This document shows, one piece after another, positions 9,970 to 22,738 of a DNA stretch of 64,000 nucleotides (its first letter is position 1; each line of letters opens with the position of its first letter). The stretch lies in NCBI GenBank assembly GCA_023313575.1, contig JAJTTP010000015.1, forward strand, positions 310,001-374,000. Direction: 5' to 3'. A model generated the notes under the pieces. That model worked only from the letters and a program-made list of their open reading frames with translations. It did no database searches and was not told where the DNA came from. This DNA is from Eutypella sp. D-1. Lineage: Eukaryota; Ascomycota; Sordariomycetes; Xylariales; Diatrypaceae. The translations under genes were made by a program, and so were the position numbers.

Positions 9970-12900
9970 ATGGAGGATCAATCACATAAACCTCATCGCA
10001 AAGCAAAAGAGAAAAAAAAGCATACAGGAGGTATGGAAAATCTATGGATATGATTATTATTACCATGTGATCATCATCATCCCCAATTGCACTGAATCAA
10101 CGTACATATTTTGCACCTTGCCTAGTTAACTAACATTTCAACTTTCACCCTTTTACTGTACAGAGCGCAATCCTAAAGCTTTCGCATTCTCGAACCCCGG
10201 TAAACTCCAAAGGGCTGCTGCCAGATCTCACGATGTATTATATCCCCTCCCATCCTCCGTCCTCCGGCGCATCTTATACACATACTGTGTAGCCCGGCCC
10301 GATCCCCCACGCTTACATATAGTTCTTTCTTTCTCTATAACAGGTTAAAGAAAAGCGATTACACGTTCCGCTCGCCGATCGATTTCCCGACGAACCTCCC
10401 CCGCGGCTCGTGACCATCGTAGGCCCACCGGGTGTCGGAAAGACCACGCTTTTAAAGTCCCTGATCCGCCGATATGCCAAGGAAACGATATCCGACCCAA
10501 AAGGTCCCATCACCGTCGTCACCTCCAAGAAGCAGCGGTTGACCTTTGTCGAATGTCCCAACGAGCTCGAGGCCATGGTCGACATCGCCAAGGTCGCCGA
10601 TATTGTCCTGCTCATGATCGACGGCAATTACGGCTTCGAGATGGAGACCATGGAGTTCCTCAACGTCCTCGCTGCCACGGGCATGCCCGGTAACGTCTTC
10701 GGCATATTGACCCATCTCGACCTGTTCAGGAAACCGCAGGCGTTGAAGGATGCGAAGAAGAGGCTCAAGCATAGGTTATGGAGCGAGCTGTACCAGGGCG
10801 CCCATCTGTTCTACCTGTCCGGCGTCATAAACGGGCGCTACCCGGACCGCGAAGTGCACAATCTATCCCGGTTCTTGTCGGTCATGAAGAATCCCCGCCC
10901 GCTCATCTGGCGGAACTCCCACCCGTACGCCATCATCGACAGCTTCCGCGACATCACGCACCCGACGAAGATGGAGGAGGACGAGAAGTGCGACCGGTCC
11001 GTCGTGCTGTCCGGCTACCTGCGCGGGACCAATTTCGCGGCCCAGGCGCAGCGCGTGCACATCCCGGGGCTGGGCGACTTTACCGTGCGCGACATCGAGG
11101 CCCTGCCGGACCCCTGTCCCACGCCCGCGATGGAGAAGGCGAGCGGCAAGCCGAACAGGCGGAGGCTGGACGAGAAGGAGAAGAAACTCTACGCGCCCAT
11201 GGCGGACCGCAGCGGCCTCAAGATCGACGGCGACAGCGTCTGGATCACGCGCGAGAAGGGCTTCACCTTCGACAAGGACGCCGAGGGCGTCGAGCGCGGC
11301 GAGGGCGAGGAGCTCATCATCGGCTTGCAGGCCGAGCGCCGCTTACTAGGCCAGACGGACGACGGCGTGCAGCTTTTCCGCGGCGCCGAGAAGGTGAAGC
11401 AGGTTCTTCCGGAAGAGGATGGGGACACGGGCCGGAAGCAGCCCCGCAAGGCCCGGTTCGCCGAGAGAGATGAAGGTGAGGATGACGAGGAGGTTCCCGA
11501 GGACGAGGGCTTCGTCAGCGGCGAAGACGAGTTGGACTCCGATGACGACGAAGAGGCGGAGTTCAGCGAGGCGAAGCTGGGAAAGGTGTTCCGGAAGGAG
11601 AAAGAGCATGAACGGAATGACCAGGACGCCGATGTGGCGTTTGCCGACAGCGACTCGGATCTGGGCTCGTTATCTGGCGAAGAAGACGATGACGACGACG
11701 AAGAAGGCGGCGGCTCCGAGGAAGAAGAAGACGACGATTACGACGATGAAGAGGAAGCGGCGGTACGGTGGAAGGAAGACCTAGCGGGCAAAGCGCAGCT
11801 CCTTCACGGGAACCGCCCAGCCTATCGGACGGTCGATCTAGCGCGCCTCATGTACGATGAGTCCATCGGCACTGATGAAGTGCTTCAGAGGTGGCGGGGC
11901 GAGGCGAATGCGGACGACGCCGAAGACGGGGACGGAGACGGGTCCGACGACGACGACGACGAAGCCTTCTTCAAGAAATCGAAACAGGAGAAAGAAGGCG
12001 AGATGTCAGAAGACCGCTCGATACCTATCTACGACTACGAGGACCTGGCGGCCAAGTGGTCGGTGGACGAGAATATCGAGATGCTTCGCCAGCGCTTCAC
12101 AACCGCGACCAAGCTTAACGGGAAGCATGACGAGTCGGACGGGTTTGGTGAGGATGACGACGATGATGATGGCGAAGGCGACGACGACGACGATGATGAG
12201 GGAGACGGCGAGTTCGAAGATCTCGAGACCGGCGAGCAACAGCACAAGACGGAGCAGGAACCGGCGGAGAGCTTAGAAGCGGAGCGTGAGAAGAACGCGC
12301 GGAGGAAGGAAGAGCTGAAGCTCCGGTTCGAGGAGGAGGACCGCGAGGGCCTGTTCAACGACAAGGCGACGGCGAGGCGGGAGGGAGGCGGCGGCGGCGA
12401 CGGCGAGGAGTTCGGCGAGGACGAGTGGTACGACGCCCAGAAGAGCCTGCTGCAGCGACAGGTCGACATCAACAACGCCGAGTTCGAGGCCCTCGACGAG
12501 CGGCAGCGGGTCGCCGTCGAAGGGTTCAAGGCCGGCAAGTACGCCAAGTTCGTCCTGGACGGCGTCCCCGCGGAGTTCGTCACGAACTTCAACGGCCGCA
12601 TGCCCATCGTCCTCGGCGGCCTCTCCGCGCTCGAGGACCGCTTCGGCTTCGTCCAGGTCCGCATTAAGCGGCATAGGTGGCACAAGAAGATCCTCAAGAC
12701 CAATGACCCCCTGATCTTCTCTCTTGGCTGGAGGAGGTTCCAGTCCCTCCCTATTTACAGTAAGTCGAACAAACCCAACTACGAGTGGTGTGGCGTCTGA
12801 TCGACAGGTCAACTAACAGAAGCCTAGGTATTTCCGATTCCAGAACGAGGAACAGGATGCTCAAGTACACCCCCGAGCATATGCACTGTTTCGGGTAATA

Positions 12901-14066
12901 GGCTACCATTTTCTTATTATTCTCTCTACTTTTTGGTCAAGAAAATAGCTGACGTTTTCTGTCCGTCTATCGTAGCACGATCTACGGCCCCATGGTGGCG
13001 CCGAACACGGGGTTCTGCTGCTTCCAGTCGTTCTCGTCGACGAACCCGGGGTTCCGGATCGCCGCGACCGGCACGGTACTGTCGGTCGACGAGTCCACGG
13101 AGATCGTCAAGAAGCTCAAGCTCACGGGCGCGCCCTACAAGGTCTTCAAGAACACCGCCTTCATCAAGGACATGTTCAGCACTTCCCTCGAGATCGCCAA
13201 GTTCGAGGGCGCCGCTATCAAGACCGTGTCCGGGATCCGGTAAGCCTACCCCGCCTCCCCCTCCTACAGACTCTCGCTTTGGGGAGTTTACTCTAAGCAA
13301 CCACGAACTAACCTCTGAATGTAGTGGACAAATCAAGCGCGCGCTGTCTAAGCCCGAAGGCCACTTCCGAGCCACTTTCGAAGACAAGATCCTGATGAGT
13401 GACATAGTCTTCCTCCGTGCCTGGTACGTTTCCCCTCTACCTTCAACTCCTCCCCCCCCCTTTCCCCGGTTAAGCTTCACGCCCAGCCCACTACACCCCT
13501 CGCATTACTAACGCCCCAACTCACTCCCCAGGTACCCCATCAAACCGCACCGGTTCTACAACCCGTGCACGAATCTCCTCGGCGGCTGGCAGCCGATGCG
13601 GCTAACGGGCGAAGTACGGCACGCCTCGGGGATCGCAACACCACAAGACAGCAACAGCCGATACCGCCCGATCGAGCGGGCAACGCGGCACTTCAACGCG
13701 CTCCGGGTCCCGCGGGCCCTCGCCGCCTCACTACCATACAAATCGCAAATCGTGCAAGCCCGTCCGCAAAAACACACCACGTACCTGCAGAAGCGCGCCG
13801 TGGTTCCGGGAGGCGGCGAGGAGCGGCGTGCGCGCGCGCTGCTGCACCAGCTGACGACGGTGCGCAAGGACGCGGTGGAAAGGCGGCGCGCGAAGAAAGA
13901 CGAGAAGCGTGCCGAGTTCAAGAAGCGCATGAGTGATGCGGCGGAGAAGAAGGGCGCGCGCGAGAGGCGCGAGAAGGCGGAGTATTGGCGTCGCGAGGGC
14001 CGGAAACGGAAGGGTGAGGGGGATGAGGAGGGCGGTGGTGGTGGTGGCGGGAAGCGGAGGAGGTGA
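9970..14066 (+). CDS. BMS1: Ribosome biogenesis GTPase BMS1
   Basis: Seven exons: 9970-10030, 10164-10234, 10344-12759, 12828-12894, 12976-13239, 13325-13423 and 13532-14066, giving 1170 aa. Every junction has GT..AG ends and the phases agree. BMS1 is the nucleolar GTPase of the 90S/SSU processome that works with RCL1 in 18S rRNA maturation. The N-terminus ([15 protein letters not shown]) is followed by the P-loop GPPGVGKT at residues 71-78 and the AARP2CN region ([18 protein letters not shown]). Long Asp/Glu-rich tracts cover roughly residues 420-560 and 620-680. The C-terminal region carries the [26 protein letters not shown] and [14 protein letters not shown] blocks of the Bms1/Tsr1 family, and a basic tail ends the protein. 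Length fits fungal BMS1. It is divergent from the I9 inhibitor gene. Confidence 0.96.
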
Positions 14067-14352
14067 AGTGGTGTGTGTGTGGTGTGGTGTGGTTTAGTGT
14101 GGTAGAGGAAAAAGTAGATAGATTCCTTAGACCTAGATACCTAGGGCCTCGCGATTCCGACGGGGGCCCCTTGTTGTTTCGTTGATAATGGGAGCTGGTT
14201 AATTGATACGATACCTACCTACCTACTTTACTAGTTTCTTGAATTGTTTATCCGCTTTGCTTCGATTCTCTCGGGAAAGTCCAGGCGACGTGACACCCCC
14301 TTTGACATCTCGAAGAGTATTCACGATCGAATGCCTACCTACCTATCTATAC

Positions 14353-14354
<2 letters not shown>

Positions 14355-14385
<31 letters not shown>
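14355..14385. repeat. (CT)n microsatellite
   Basis: About 15 tandem CT dinucleotides in the 3' flank of BMS1. Confidence 0.9.
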
Positions 14386-14388
<3 letters not shown>

Positions 14389-15484
14389 ATGGATATATAT
14401 ACTGAGTCAGAGCAGTTGAATACTTGACAAGCATCCGACAAGGGATTTCTACACAAGGGCTTTCAACACCCAGAAGAAATAAAACATCCAGACACACCTA
14501 TCGTTCATAGCAGCCCCCCCCGGTACTATCACCCGAGTATCTACCAAGGTATCAACTAAGATCTCTACCGAGAAAGCCCCTGCCCGGAGATCGATCGGAA
14601 GAGAGGAGAAACGCCCGCGTAATTCAGGTGCCAGTCCGAACGGAGATCAAGCAACGCGGACGTAGAAGACGCCGCGCAGACGGAATCCCCTCCGCTCGAG
14701 TTTTCGAAATGACGGACTCTATGGCAATCGCCGCGTGGTTTCATGCCCTACACACTTACTGTACGTCGCCACGCCAGTGATCTACAATGTCAGGGTTGAG
14801 AAGGGGGCATTTTGGGTACTAGTAGGTAGCGGTAAGGTAGGAATGTGAGATCGACTGGCAGTGGCAACCGTCTTTGCCTCTCTCGAGTGGAGAAAGAAAC
14901 AAGGAAAGAAAAAAGAAAAGAAAAGAAGAAGTATGCATGTGTTGGCGGTGACACACAAAGAGTGCGGCGCGCCCGCACCACCCCCTTACTTACTTAGCGT
15001 AGGCAGGAGGTGGCGTGTTAACTTTCGAAACCCTAACATCCTTCCTTGCTGAGAAAATCTCGATCTCGTACTTCGTCTAGAGAGGTTTTGCCGTGTAGTC
15101 GGTCAGCTTAGCCGTGCCTTTCTCGACCGACTTCCGGAAAAAGAAAGGATTTCTCCGAAGGAAACAAAATACATTGTGGCGGAAACATTGGTGACTTTGA
15201 AGTCAGAAAAAAGGGGGTGGTGGTTGATTGATTGATGGATGGTATGCGTGAAACCTCGGTGGTTGGTGATGTGCCGCATGCTGACGAATTTCTGCGTTCT
15301 CATCCTTTCTTTTTATGTAATTGTTTCGTATTTAGCATATGTATATGCTTGACGCCTTCGGATTCTTTTGGTAGCTGGCAACTCTGCACTTCATGCCTTA
15401 CCTAGATATTCCGAAAAGGGGTGGCTGAAAACCATAGAGGGTTCCGGAGTCGCCACTCAACCCCTCGAGGTCAATTATTAGAGA

Positions 15485-15502
15485 GGGGGGGGGGGGGGGG
15501 GG
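15485..15502. repeat. Poly-G tract (18 G)
   Basis: An uninterrupted run of 18 G, preceded by GAGA. It is one of several such long tracts in the window. Confidence 0.9.
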
Positions 15503-15934
15503 CTTGCTATTTAGCGACCGAGGCCCGCAAGAAATATTCTCCATTATGTAGCCATCTCTATATTCCGGTATGCCACTGTGCCCGGGCACCCAGCCAACAT
15601 CAATATCCGTAAGGCGTCACGAGGGCACGAGCCTTGGCTGTGTAGCCCTCTCCTTGTAGCCATGTTTACAGCTGAATATCTAAGTTGTCCACTGCATGTA
15701 GGAGGTCACATGTGGCCTATTGTGTATATACATGCCTCTCTCAGACATAGGCGTGTATTTCGTAACTAGATATTATGTTTGTGATACATACGTGACCGTA
15801 TATTTAGCTGCATGCTTGGGTGCACAAGACGACCCAACCCCGTCGCGGGCTCATATCATATATTACAATTAGTCCTATGGAAGGTCTTAGATACACCACC
15901 TCACACCGCCCGATGGGTGCTCGTTGTACCCTTC

Positions 15935-16933
15935 CTAGACATCAAGGTAAGTGACCTCGACGTAGTCCGCAGACACTTCCGTGTGGGTCTGCACGGTATT
16001 GTTGAGCTCGTCGTTGATGATGTCGAGGACGGTGACGTGATCAGGGATCTTGTCGACGACCTCCCCGTCCACGGTGTAGGCGATGTCGGTGAACCTCTCG
16101 GTGCCGAAGTCGAGCAGCCCGACCAGGCCGGAGAGCGTGTAGGAGCGCTCGACGATCCACTCGGCGCTGGACCGGCACAGCGGCCGCGTCCCGTTCACCG
16201 TGATGTTGAACGAGCCCCCGGTGTTGAGGTTCTCCATGTGCAGCGATGGCCGCAGCGGATCCTCGGCGTTGAGAGACATCTTGATCATCTGCATGAAGGC
16301 AATTGTTCTTTTCTTAGCGAGGTTGATACAACACGGAGGCTTATCCGGAGCAGACAAGACACTACAGGGCGGTATGAAAAAGGCAAGACATACGTCACCG
16401 GCTGTGAGGTTACCCATTTCAATCCAAACCGGACTCTCGGGGTACCATTCATACCTGATCCATGCTGTTATTCAACGGCCTAGAACCCACCTCGCCCCTG
16501 ATGAGTATACACACCATGCTTGGATCCATGTCTCCCCCGTGATGTTATGGTGCTGCGTCATGATGCCGGCCTGCCACAGGCCCTCGGGGCATACGGTCTT
16601 GTTGTAGCCGTCGATGCCCAGCCACACGGCCCCCGAGTAGGCGTGCTTGCCCTGCTCGGCCTTAGACGGGATCCCGGGCTCGAGGATCGGGAACGTCGCC
16701 GACACCGACGTAACTGTGATGGCATTGGTGGTCAGCAATTTTCTCACCGTAATCAATAGTTTCCCCCACCACTCTCACCTAATAAGTGACTTACTGTCCT
16801 TGCCCTGGGCCACGGCGCCGGACCAGTTGATACTGGTGCTGCGGGTCTCGCGCGGCTGAATCAGCCCGCCGTGGTGACTGGGAGCAGCCGTAGCCGCGCC
16901 GAGGAGGAGTCCGAGAACACCGGCAGTCTTCAT
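15935..16933 (-). CDS. Secreted glutamic peptidase, family G1 (eqolisin)
   Basis: Four exons: 16933-16795, 16713-16515, 16454-16394 and 16288-15935 (250 aa), in phase throughout. A signal peptide is visible (MKTAGVLGLLLGAATAAP, residues 1-18). The mature fold follows: NWSGAV at residues 35-40, WLGIDG at 77-82, the WQAG block with Gln94, YEWYPESP at 114-121 and the SAEWIVE block at 174-180. G1 peptidases use a Gln/Glu dyad; Gln94 and the Glu of the AEWIVE block (176 or 180) are the matching residues, so the enzyme should be active. These are acid endopeptidases secreted to degrade protein outside the cell, insensitive to pepstatin. Several N-glycosylation sequons are present. Only about 17 residues separate signal peptide and NWSGAV, shorter than the propeptide of characterised members. 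The start at 16933 is chosen because it gives the signal peptide. Confidence 0.9.
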
Positions 16934-19900
16934 CCTTGCTTGCTTTTTCTGGAAGTTGCGACGGTACGCCGGGAATATCATGCACGCGAGGTACGGTAAT
17001 TGATTGTCACTGACTTTTGCAAAAGGACACACTCACCGTGCGGGCGTTGTTATTTTTTCTCGTTTCTCACACACACGGCTGCTGCCCGTTTCATTATGTA
17101 CCATTTTTTACTCTGTTTACATTTCCATTCATTCTGCTATGCGATTCCCGAAGGGGAAGTCCTTCCCCACGGGTTCCTTGATAAAGCCAAGCCCGTTGCC
17201 CATCGCTTTTATTCCTCGTAGGATGGGAGTATGGAATCTCGTATCCAGCGTAGCTCCACTGGGTAACCCCCCCCCTGTAACTGTTCTTCGGTGGGTAGAA
17301 CTACTCCGTAGGCAGCTAGGAGGTTATCATCTAGACGGGCAACTACGAATATGTGCTTTAGCTAGCAACCCCGACTAGTAGTAAAGACAGATAGATACCC
17401 GGAAGTCTCGTAATATAACAAAAGGATACTGGATTCTATATGGGGATCGAGAATCTGATAGTCGGGGCCTCGGGGAATGTGCTTGAACTCCGCAACTCCG
17501 CTTATGCCCGGCTCACTCGGCATACCACCCCAGCGTAGGTTAGTCCAGGATAGTGTCTAGTTGGATCAGGTCAGGTCAGTTCGAGTGCGATAGGTAGCAA
17601 ACAGTCGGATGATCATATGCTATGTATGTCAAGGAAAGTCTCTCAGTTAAAGCCATGTAACATGGTAATATATGTAGCTACTGTTCCGTGGCGATCGATC
17701 GTAGATGATGATCCGATCTAGTTATTCGTAGGGGATCGCCGCCGCTTTCTCCGTCCAATTTGTGGCCTAGGCATAGTCACTAGGTATGTAGACTGGACGG
17801 GCCTTTCCTACTTCTCAGTCACGTCGTCCCTGCGAATATACATATATATGAATGGGAGTGTTGGACCGGATCGGATATATATGGGAATGTTTATGGAAAT
17901 GTCAAACTACCATAGTCCAAGGAGTAAAGGGGAACTCCAATAAGAATATTCCGGCCCTGTCAGCAACTTTCAAGGTTATCGATAACTGCCGGCTCACCGG
18001 CAATTGTCATAAACAAATATGCATCCTCCCAGGAAGTTAGTGCCCTGTTTTCGAGATCGAGTAAGGCCAGAGCATATATGTATACGGAGTACACTCCAAG
18101 TGAATTCTCTTCAGCTTAATTATCGAGTTGCATATCGAAAACTCTAGAGCTTTGGTGGCGCACTCGAGTTACTGCGCATACTTATAACTACATACATACC
18201 AGAAGTTGTCTGGGCAGTTCTAGGCAGGTTGGCAGGCACTCGGCATGCGCCGGGCGCCCTGCTTGCCCTGTGGATGAAGGATGATGACAGGGGTTGTGAT
18301 GTGCTGGTGGATGAAAAATGTTACTGTGCAACCGTGGCGGTTAGCATAACGCCTGGACTCTTCCTTCTGTCGCCCGCCAAACCAACCACCACCTCACTCC
18401 TTGCATTTTACAAGCAGGAACCTGTGAGCGAGGTTACAGTGCCTTAAGCTCATAGGTTGGCACACATGCAGTTGAGCTGAATGAGCTCTGAGAATACGAA
18501 CTTTCATTTTTCTCCTGCACTGCTTGGCACGCAGCTTCTCGATCTGTAAAACCCGACCAGACATTCTGTCGCGTCCCTATTACGGTTCCCCCTATGTACA
18601 TTGCATAGGTCGGTAAATCTGGTGGGCTCCTATGTAATCGAGAGGTTCTTCCCAAAATGATTTACCGTGTGGTGCAGTGGGTCGATATCAACAATAATAT
18701 AGCCAACGATCACCCAAATTTCACATTCATCAACAGTTCGTCACATTCAAAGGTTAATAATATTGTACCTACATCCTACCTAATTAGGGTGTCTACGACA
18801 AGAAAAGCGTGAGAGGTTGACTTAGAATTCGGGCTGACTAGCATAACCGAGCACTAGCGATGAGGCTATTAGTTATACCGCCGGCAGTCGATTGTAAGAG
18901 CCGCTTGCTTCTTCTTTATTAACCGCCCAAACTCGTCGCGAGTTCAGTCACATTTCCCACCTTCGTCAGTTACCCAGATACCGTGTATGGTAAGTGGTGT
19001 TTGGATTAGTGGGATTGACTAATACGGCATTGGCTGGCATTGGCTGTTAGCGTGCAGCCACAGCCGTTCAGCAGCGTAAGGGAGATCGAGGAACGATTTC
19101 GCGAGCGCAACATTGGGATGCAATGCGACCCAATAATGCTCCTCTCCTCAAACCGTTGCAGAGACGTTGAAATTACGCGATGGCCGGTCGCCTAGCCGAG
19201 GAGACTGGGGAGAACAAAGAAGGAAAAAAACTCTTGCCACTCCTGACGGCCCCCGCGGCACGGGCGCGGCGCCATCAAGGAGCAAGGAGCTCCCAAACGC
19301 CTACTACGTTGTCATGTACACTTCTACATACACGGCCGGTGGTACCATATCGCACCGTCCCTCGCGTTTGACGTCTGACGTTTGACGTTAGGGGGGCGAG
19401 AGTCTGCACAGGCCTACACGGATTGCTTTTTGTTTCTCCCTTTCCATATTGTTATGCCTATCAGCTTCTATTTCTGTATGTTACATGCTTTAAGCTAGGG
19501 CATTAGGTAGGTACATGGAATGCGAGAATGCGAGAAACCTGCATCTCTCGTGCATGTTTGTCCAGTCCACTTCGGTACATACCGACCTATAGTGACGTCT
19601 TAGCATCGGTGATGGGATGCAAACCCAATCGTCAAGCTGCTCAATGGCCTCGTGAGGTCAATACCTACATATTTCGGGATCTAGGTGTCTTCAGACCAAA
19701 GGTTACGGGGTGTGACCACACGTCGGTGGTCTGGTAACACAACCAAGCCTACGGCCATATGCCATGCCCAGGTGCCCATCCTGTTGGCACCCGTGATCCC
19801 ATTGATGTCTTATTTACCTGCGCAAAAGGGCATCGTCCTACCATGGGCGTCCCATAAACCTTTTCGCAACCCCCTATTTTCCACCCTGCTATTCTTCTCT

Positions 19901-21450
19901 TCTCCCATTCTATTACTTTCACGTTTTTTTCATTTCCCTGTGCTACCGTTTCCATGCGCGTTTGGTCACTCGTTAACCCGGTTGGGTCCGCCCGAATCCC
20001 GTCCCCTCGTTCAGCAACGTGCTCTCCCTGTTCTGGCCCGCACCGGCTATATTCGACCTGAACAGCCTCATTGGCCCGCTGCAGGTAGCAGAAGAAGCTC
20101 AGGAATAGCCTGCCAATTTTAATATATCGATCCCTCAATTCTTTTTCTTTTGTGGATACCACCGAGGAACCGGGAATTTCCAAACTCGCGAGGATCCCCC
20201 GTTCCAGGATTCCTCCGATCTCTTGGACAAAGAAGCTTTCTTTTCCTTTCCCACACCCATACCACACACACTCTCTCTCTTTCTGTCAAAGTGTAAGTAG
20301 TTGGGTTGGCGCGATTGGCGCAAACTCTTGGTGAGTTGGGTCAACAGGGGTTGTTGGTTGCTGCTGGATAATACATATATATCAAAGCAGCACACCACGT
20401 TCCTGCAGTATGTAGGGCTGTTCTGATCAGCGTCTCTCTTTGCCTAGGTAGCTTTTTGATCGTCGGGGTGTTTCGTTATCCGTCTGCCCAAGTGTAGCAA
20501 CCAACTTAGAGAGAATAGTTGCAAGAGCAAAGCCTCTAGATGAGATATGATCAGCAATACGAAGCAATATTAGCAACACCTAGCAACATTACCACCACCA
20601 TCATCATCCACCCACCTGACATCAGACGTTTGCATGTTTGCTTGGAGCAACAACCGCAACAACGGACGGGAGGGGCCAAAAAGCCCTATTGTGGCTTGTT
20701 GTAACGGGTCAATCTTTTTTCGACTTTTAAGGACCGAATGACGAAATCTATTTTTTTCGTTGGAAACACAACGTCCCCAAGCCTCCTCGTATAAGTCCCG
20801 CGCTGTCCGCCACGATCTCGGGTGATTATTGGCTCCTGCAGCCTGAGTCCCTTGCGGCTGCTAACATCGACGGGAAAGCACACCCAAAGAGAGGTAGCGG
20901 CTGGATCGTACTTACTACAGGCTGGGCAGCGTGCTACCTACATAAATACATAATATAACCTATCTGCACCGAAGTCGTCCACCGGTGGTTATTTGAGGTC
21001 AAACCTGGCTGTTAATTCTAGGTACTCACCTGCCGTCACAGCTCCCCGGCCTTTGCTCAGCTACTCGCCTAGAAAATCGCCCGGCTATATGTACCTACCT
21101 ACTTACTACTTGTACTTACACACCCCTACCTACCCTAAAGGTACTCATCGCTGCCCCCCCAAAGGGCAACACCTAAACAGACAGCGCATATAGCACATCA
21201 AGTACAACCTGGAAGTATTTGACGGCCTTTCTTTAGCACACCTAATTACTTACCTGCTTTTCTCGTCAACCTACCTACTGCCACTCTTTAAACAACATAA
21301 CTCACCTCCTTAAGCTGTGCACAAGCTATCCTTCACTCTCAACCGCTCTCCCTCCTACTACCTACCTATCTACCTACCTACTTGCATAGGGTATCATCTC
21401 CTCTCTCTATTACTCGCCGAATAGCTCGATACCTGGTAAACATTTCAACG
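16934..21450. other. 4.5 kb gene-poor divergent region
   Basis: It separates the peptidase (-) from the membrane-protein gene (+), so both promoters lie inside it. No ORF could be tied to a family. The longest minus ORF (19749-20267, 172 codons, non-ATG start) has a C-rich T-rich opposite strand and no recognisable motif. The sequence is AT-rich overall and contains two copies of TACTCCGTA/TACGGAGTA (17302 and 18083). It becomes dense in ACCTACC-type pyrimidine motifs over 21050-21390, just before the next gene. Confidence 0.55.
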
Positions 21451-22738
21451 ATGGTGAAAATGTTTTTCGTCTCGTGGGAGTTATGGCAGCAGATGACCTT
21501 CGTAAGCTCGCACACCCCCCTTGAAGATACCATCCCATCTTGATAGTGGTGATGTGCATGCACGCTAACTTGGAAAGGTGCTGGCCTGTGCTATCGTGGT
21601 AGTCTTTTGTGCTGGTCTTATGAAGCTTTGGCATACGAATAGGTTGCTTAAGAAGTATATGGTGCTTGATGAAGAGAAACAAGCGAGACAGCGGGAGATG
21701 CGCAAGAGCGGTCTGCCCACCGGCAGGAAAGCAGACATCCCCTTCGGCGTTCGCGCTATCCAGACCGGCGTCGAAGTAGACGGCATCTGGATTTCCAGAC
21801 CCGGAACCCCTACTGAGTCAGAAGACTTTGGCAACTCGACGCTCATCGGCAGTGTCAGCGACACGAAAGTTAAGGACAAGCCTTCTCCTCTAGCAGGCGG
21901 TCTTCGGAAGCCCACGACGGCGGTTATTGAGGTAGAGCCGACCCCGAACCAGAGCCCGACCCCAAGCTTGCTAGAGCGCAGCGATGCATACACTCCGAGT
22001 CCCTTGAGAATATCCCAACTAGGATCACAATCCACTTACAGGCCGACGCAATCGTCGCAGAAGCCCCTAGCGCCAGCCCCCGAATCGACCCATCTATCCT
22101 CCCTGGAACAGCTTGAAGGAACAAGGGCCCCTAGGCTCGAGACCTATGTCCCAACATCTCCCTACCAGGGAGAGCAGAGCACAGCTTATACACCGATGCG
22201 CCGCCGCAGCTCGGCTTCTTACGACGATGATGATGACTATACCCAAGAAGATGTCGTGACACCGGCCTCAAGGTACCAAGATCGGCCGCTCGTCCCACCT
22301 CCACGGAGGCCGAGCCCCTTTGACGACCCGGAGATCTCGACCCCGACGCCCATTGCGGACATGATGCAGAGGGACGGTTACCTTACGGGGACAGAAACCT
22401 CACCCGAGTATACGAGAAACACGCTTGATAGAGGTAGTGGGGAGTCTGGGACGGATCGCGGCCATAATCCTCAGTCTTTCAGCCATCGCATCCAGAGTTC
22501 ATACGGATCGATGGATAGCCGCGTCCCACAACCTCCTCGGCGTTCGTACTCCGGTGAAACGCACGTTAACACGTCGTCTCGGAGAGTCAACGCCGGTTTC
22601 GAAGTGCTGCCTGCGGGCACCTTCAGCAGCAGGCCCAGGAGCCGAGACGATGTGGAGAGCACCCATTCCAACCGTAGTCGCAATCGAATTCCCCCGGTTA
22701 CCAACCGACTCCACAAGAAGGCTTACGACCGCCCATGA
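21451..22738 (+). CDS. One-pass membrane protein of unknown function, conserved in filamentous ascomycetes
   Basis: Two exons: 21451-21501 and 21578-22738 (403 aa). The first exon encodes MVKMFFVSWELWQQMTF and splices in phase 0 (GTAAGC donor, AAAG acceptor) to VLACAIVVVFCAGLMKLW, which completes one hydrophobic segment (about residues 15-33). A basic, charged stretch follows (KLWHTNRLLKKY...DEEKQARQREMRKSG), then about 320 residues rich in Ser, Pro, Thr and Arg with no domain that I recognise; acidic DDDDDY occurs near residue 213. The N-terminal pattern WELWQQMTFVLA is familiar to me from uncharacterised fungal proteins. The layout suggests a short lumenal/external N-terminus and a long disordered cytosolic tail, but this is inference. 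A second methionine at residue 4 is a possible start. Confidence 0.75.

Larger units (their letters stand above)
14067..15934. other. 1.9 kb convergent intergenic region (BMS1 / glutamic peptidase)
   Basis: 3' flanks of both neighbours. I see no gene; ORFs are under 75 codons and lack recognisable composition. It holds GTGTGGT repeats just after BMS1, a CT microsatellite, ACCTA clusters near 14214 and 14335, and an 18-base G tract. Confidence 0.6.

Noticed and set aside
19749..20267. 172-codon minus-strand ORF
   Set aside because: It starts at a non-ATG codon, its opposite strand is also open, and no domain, signal or splice context supports it.
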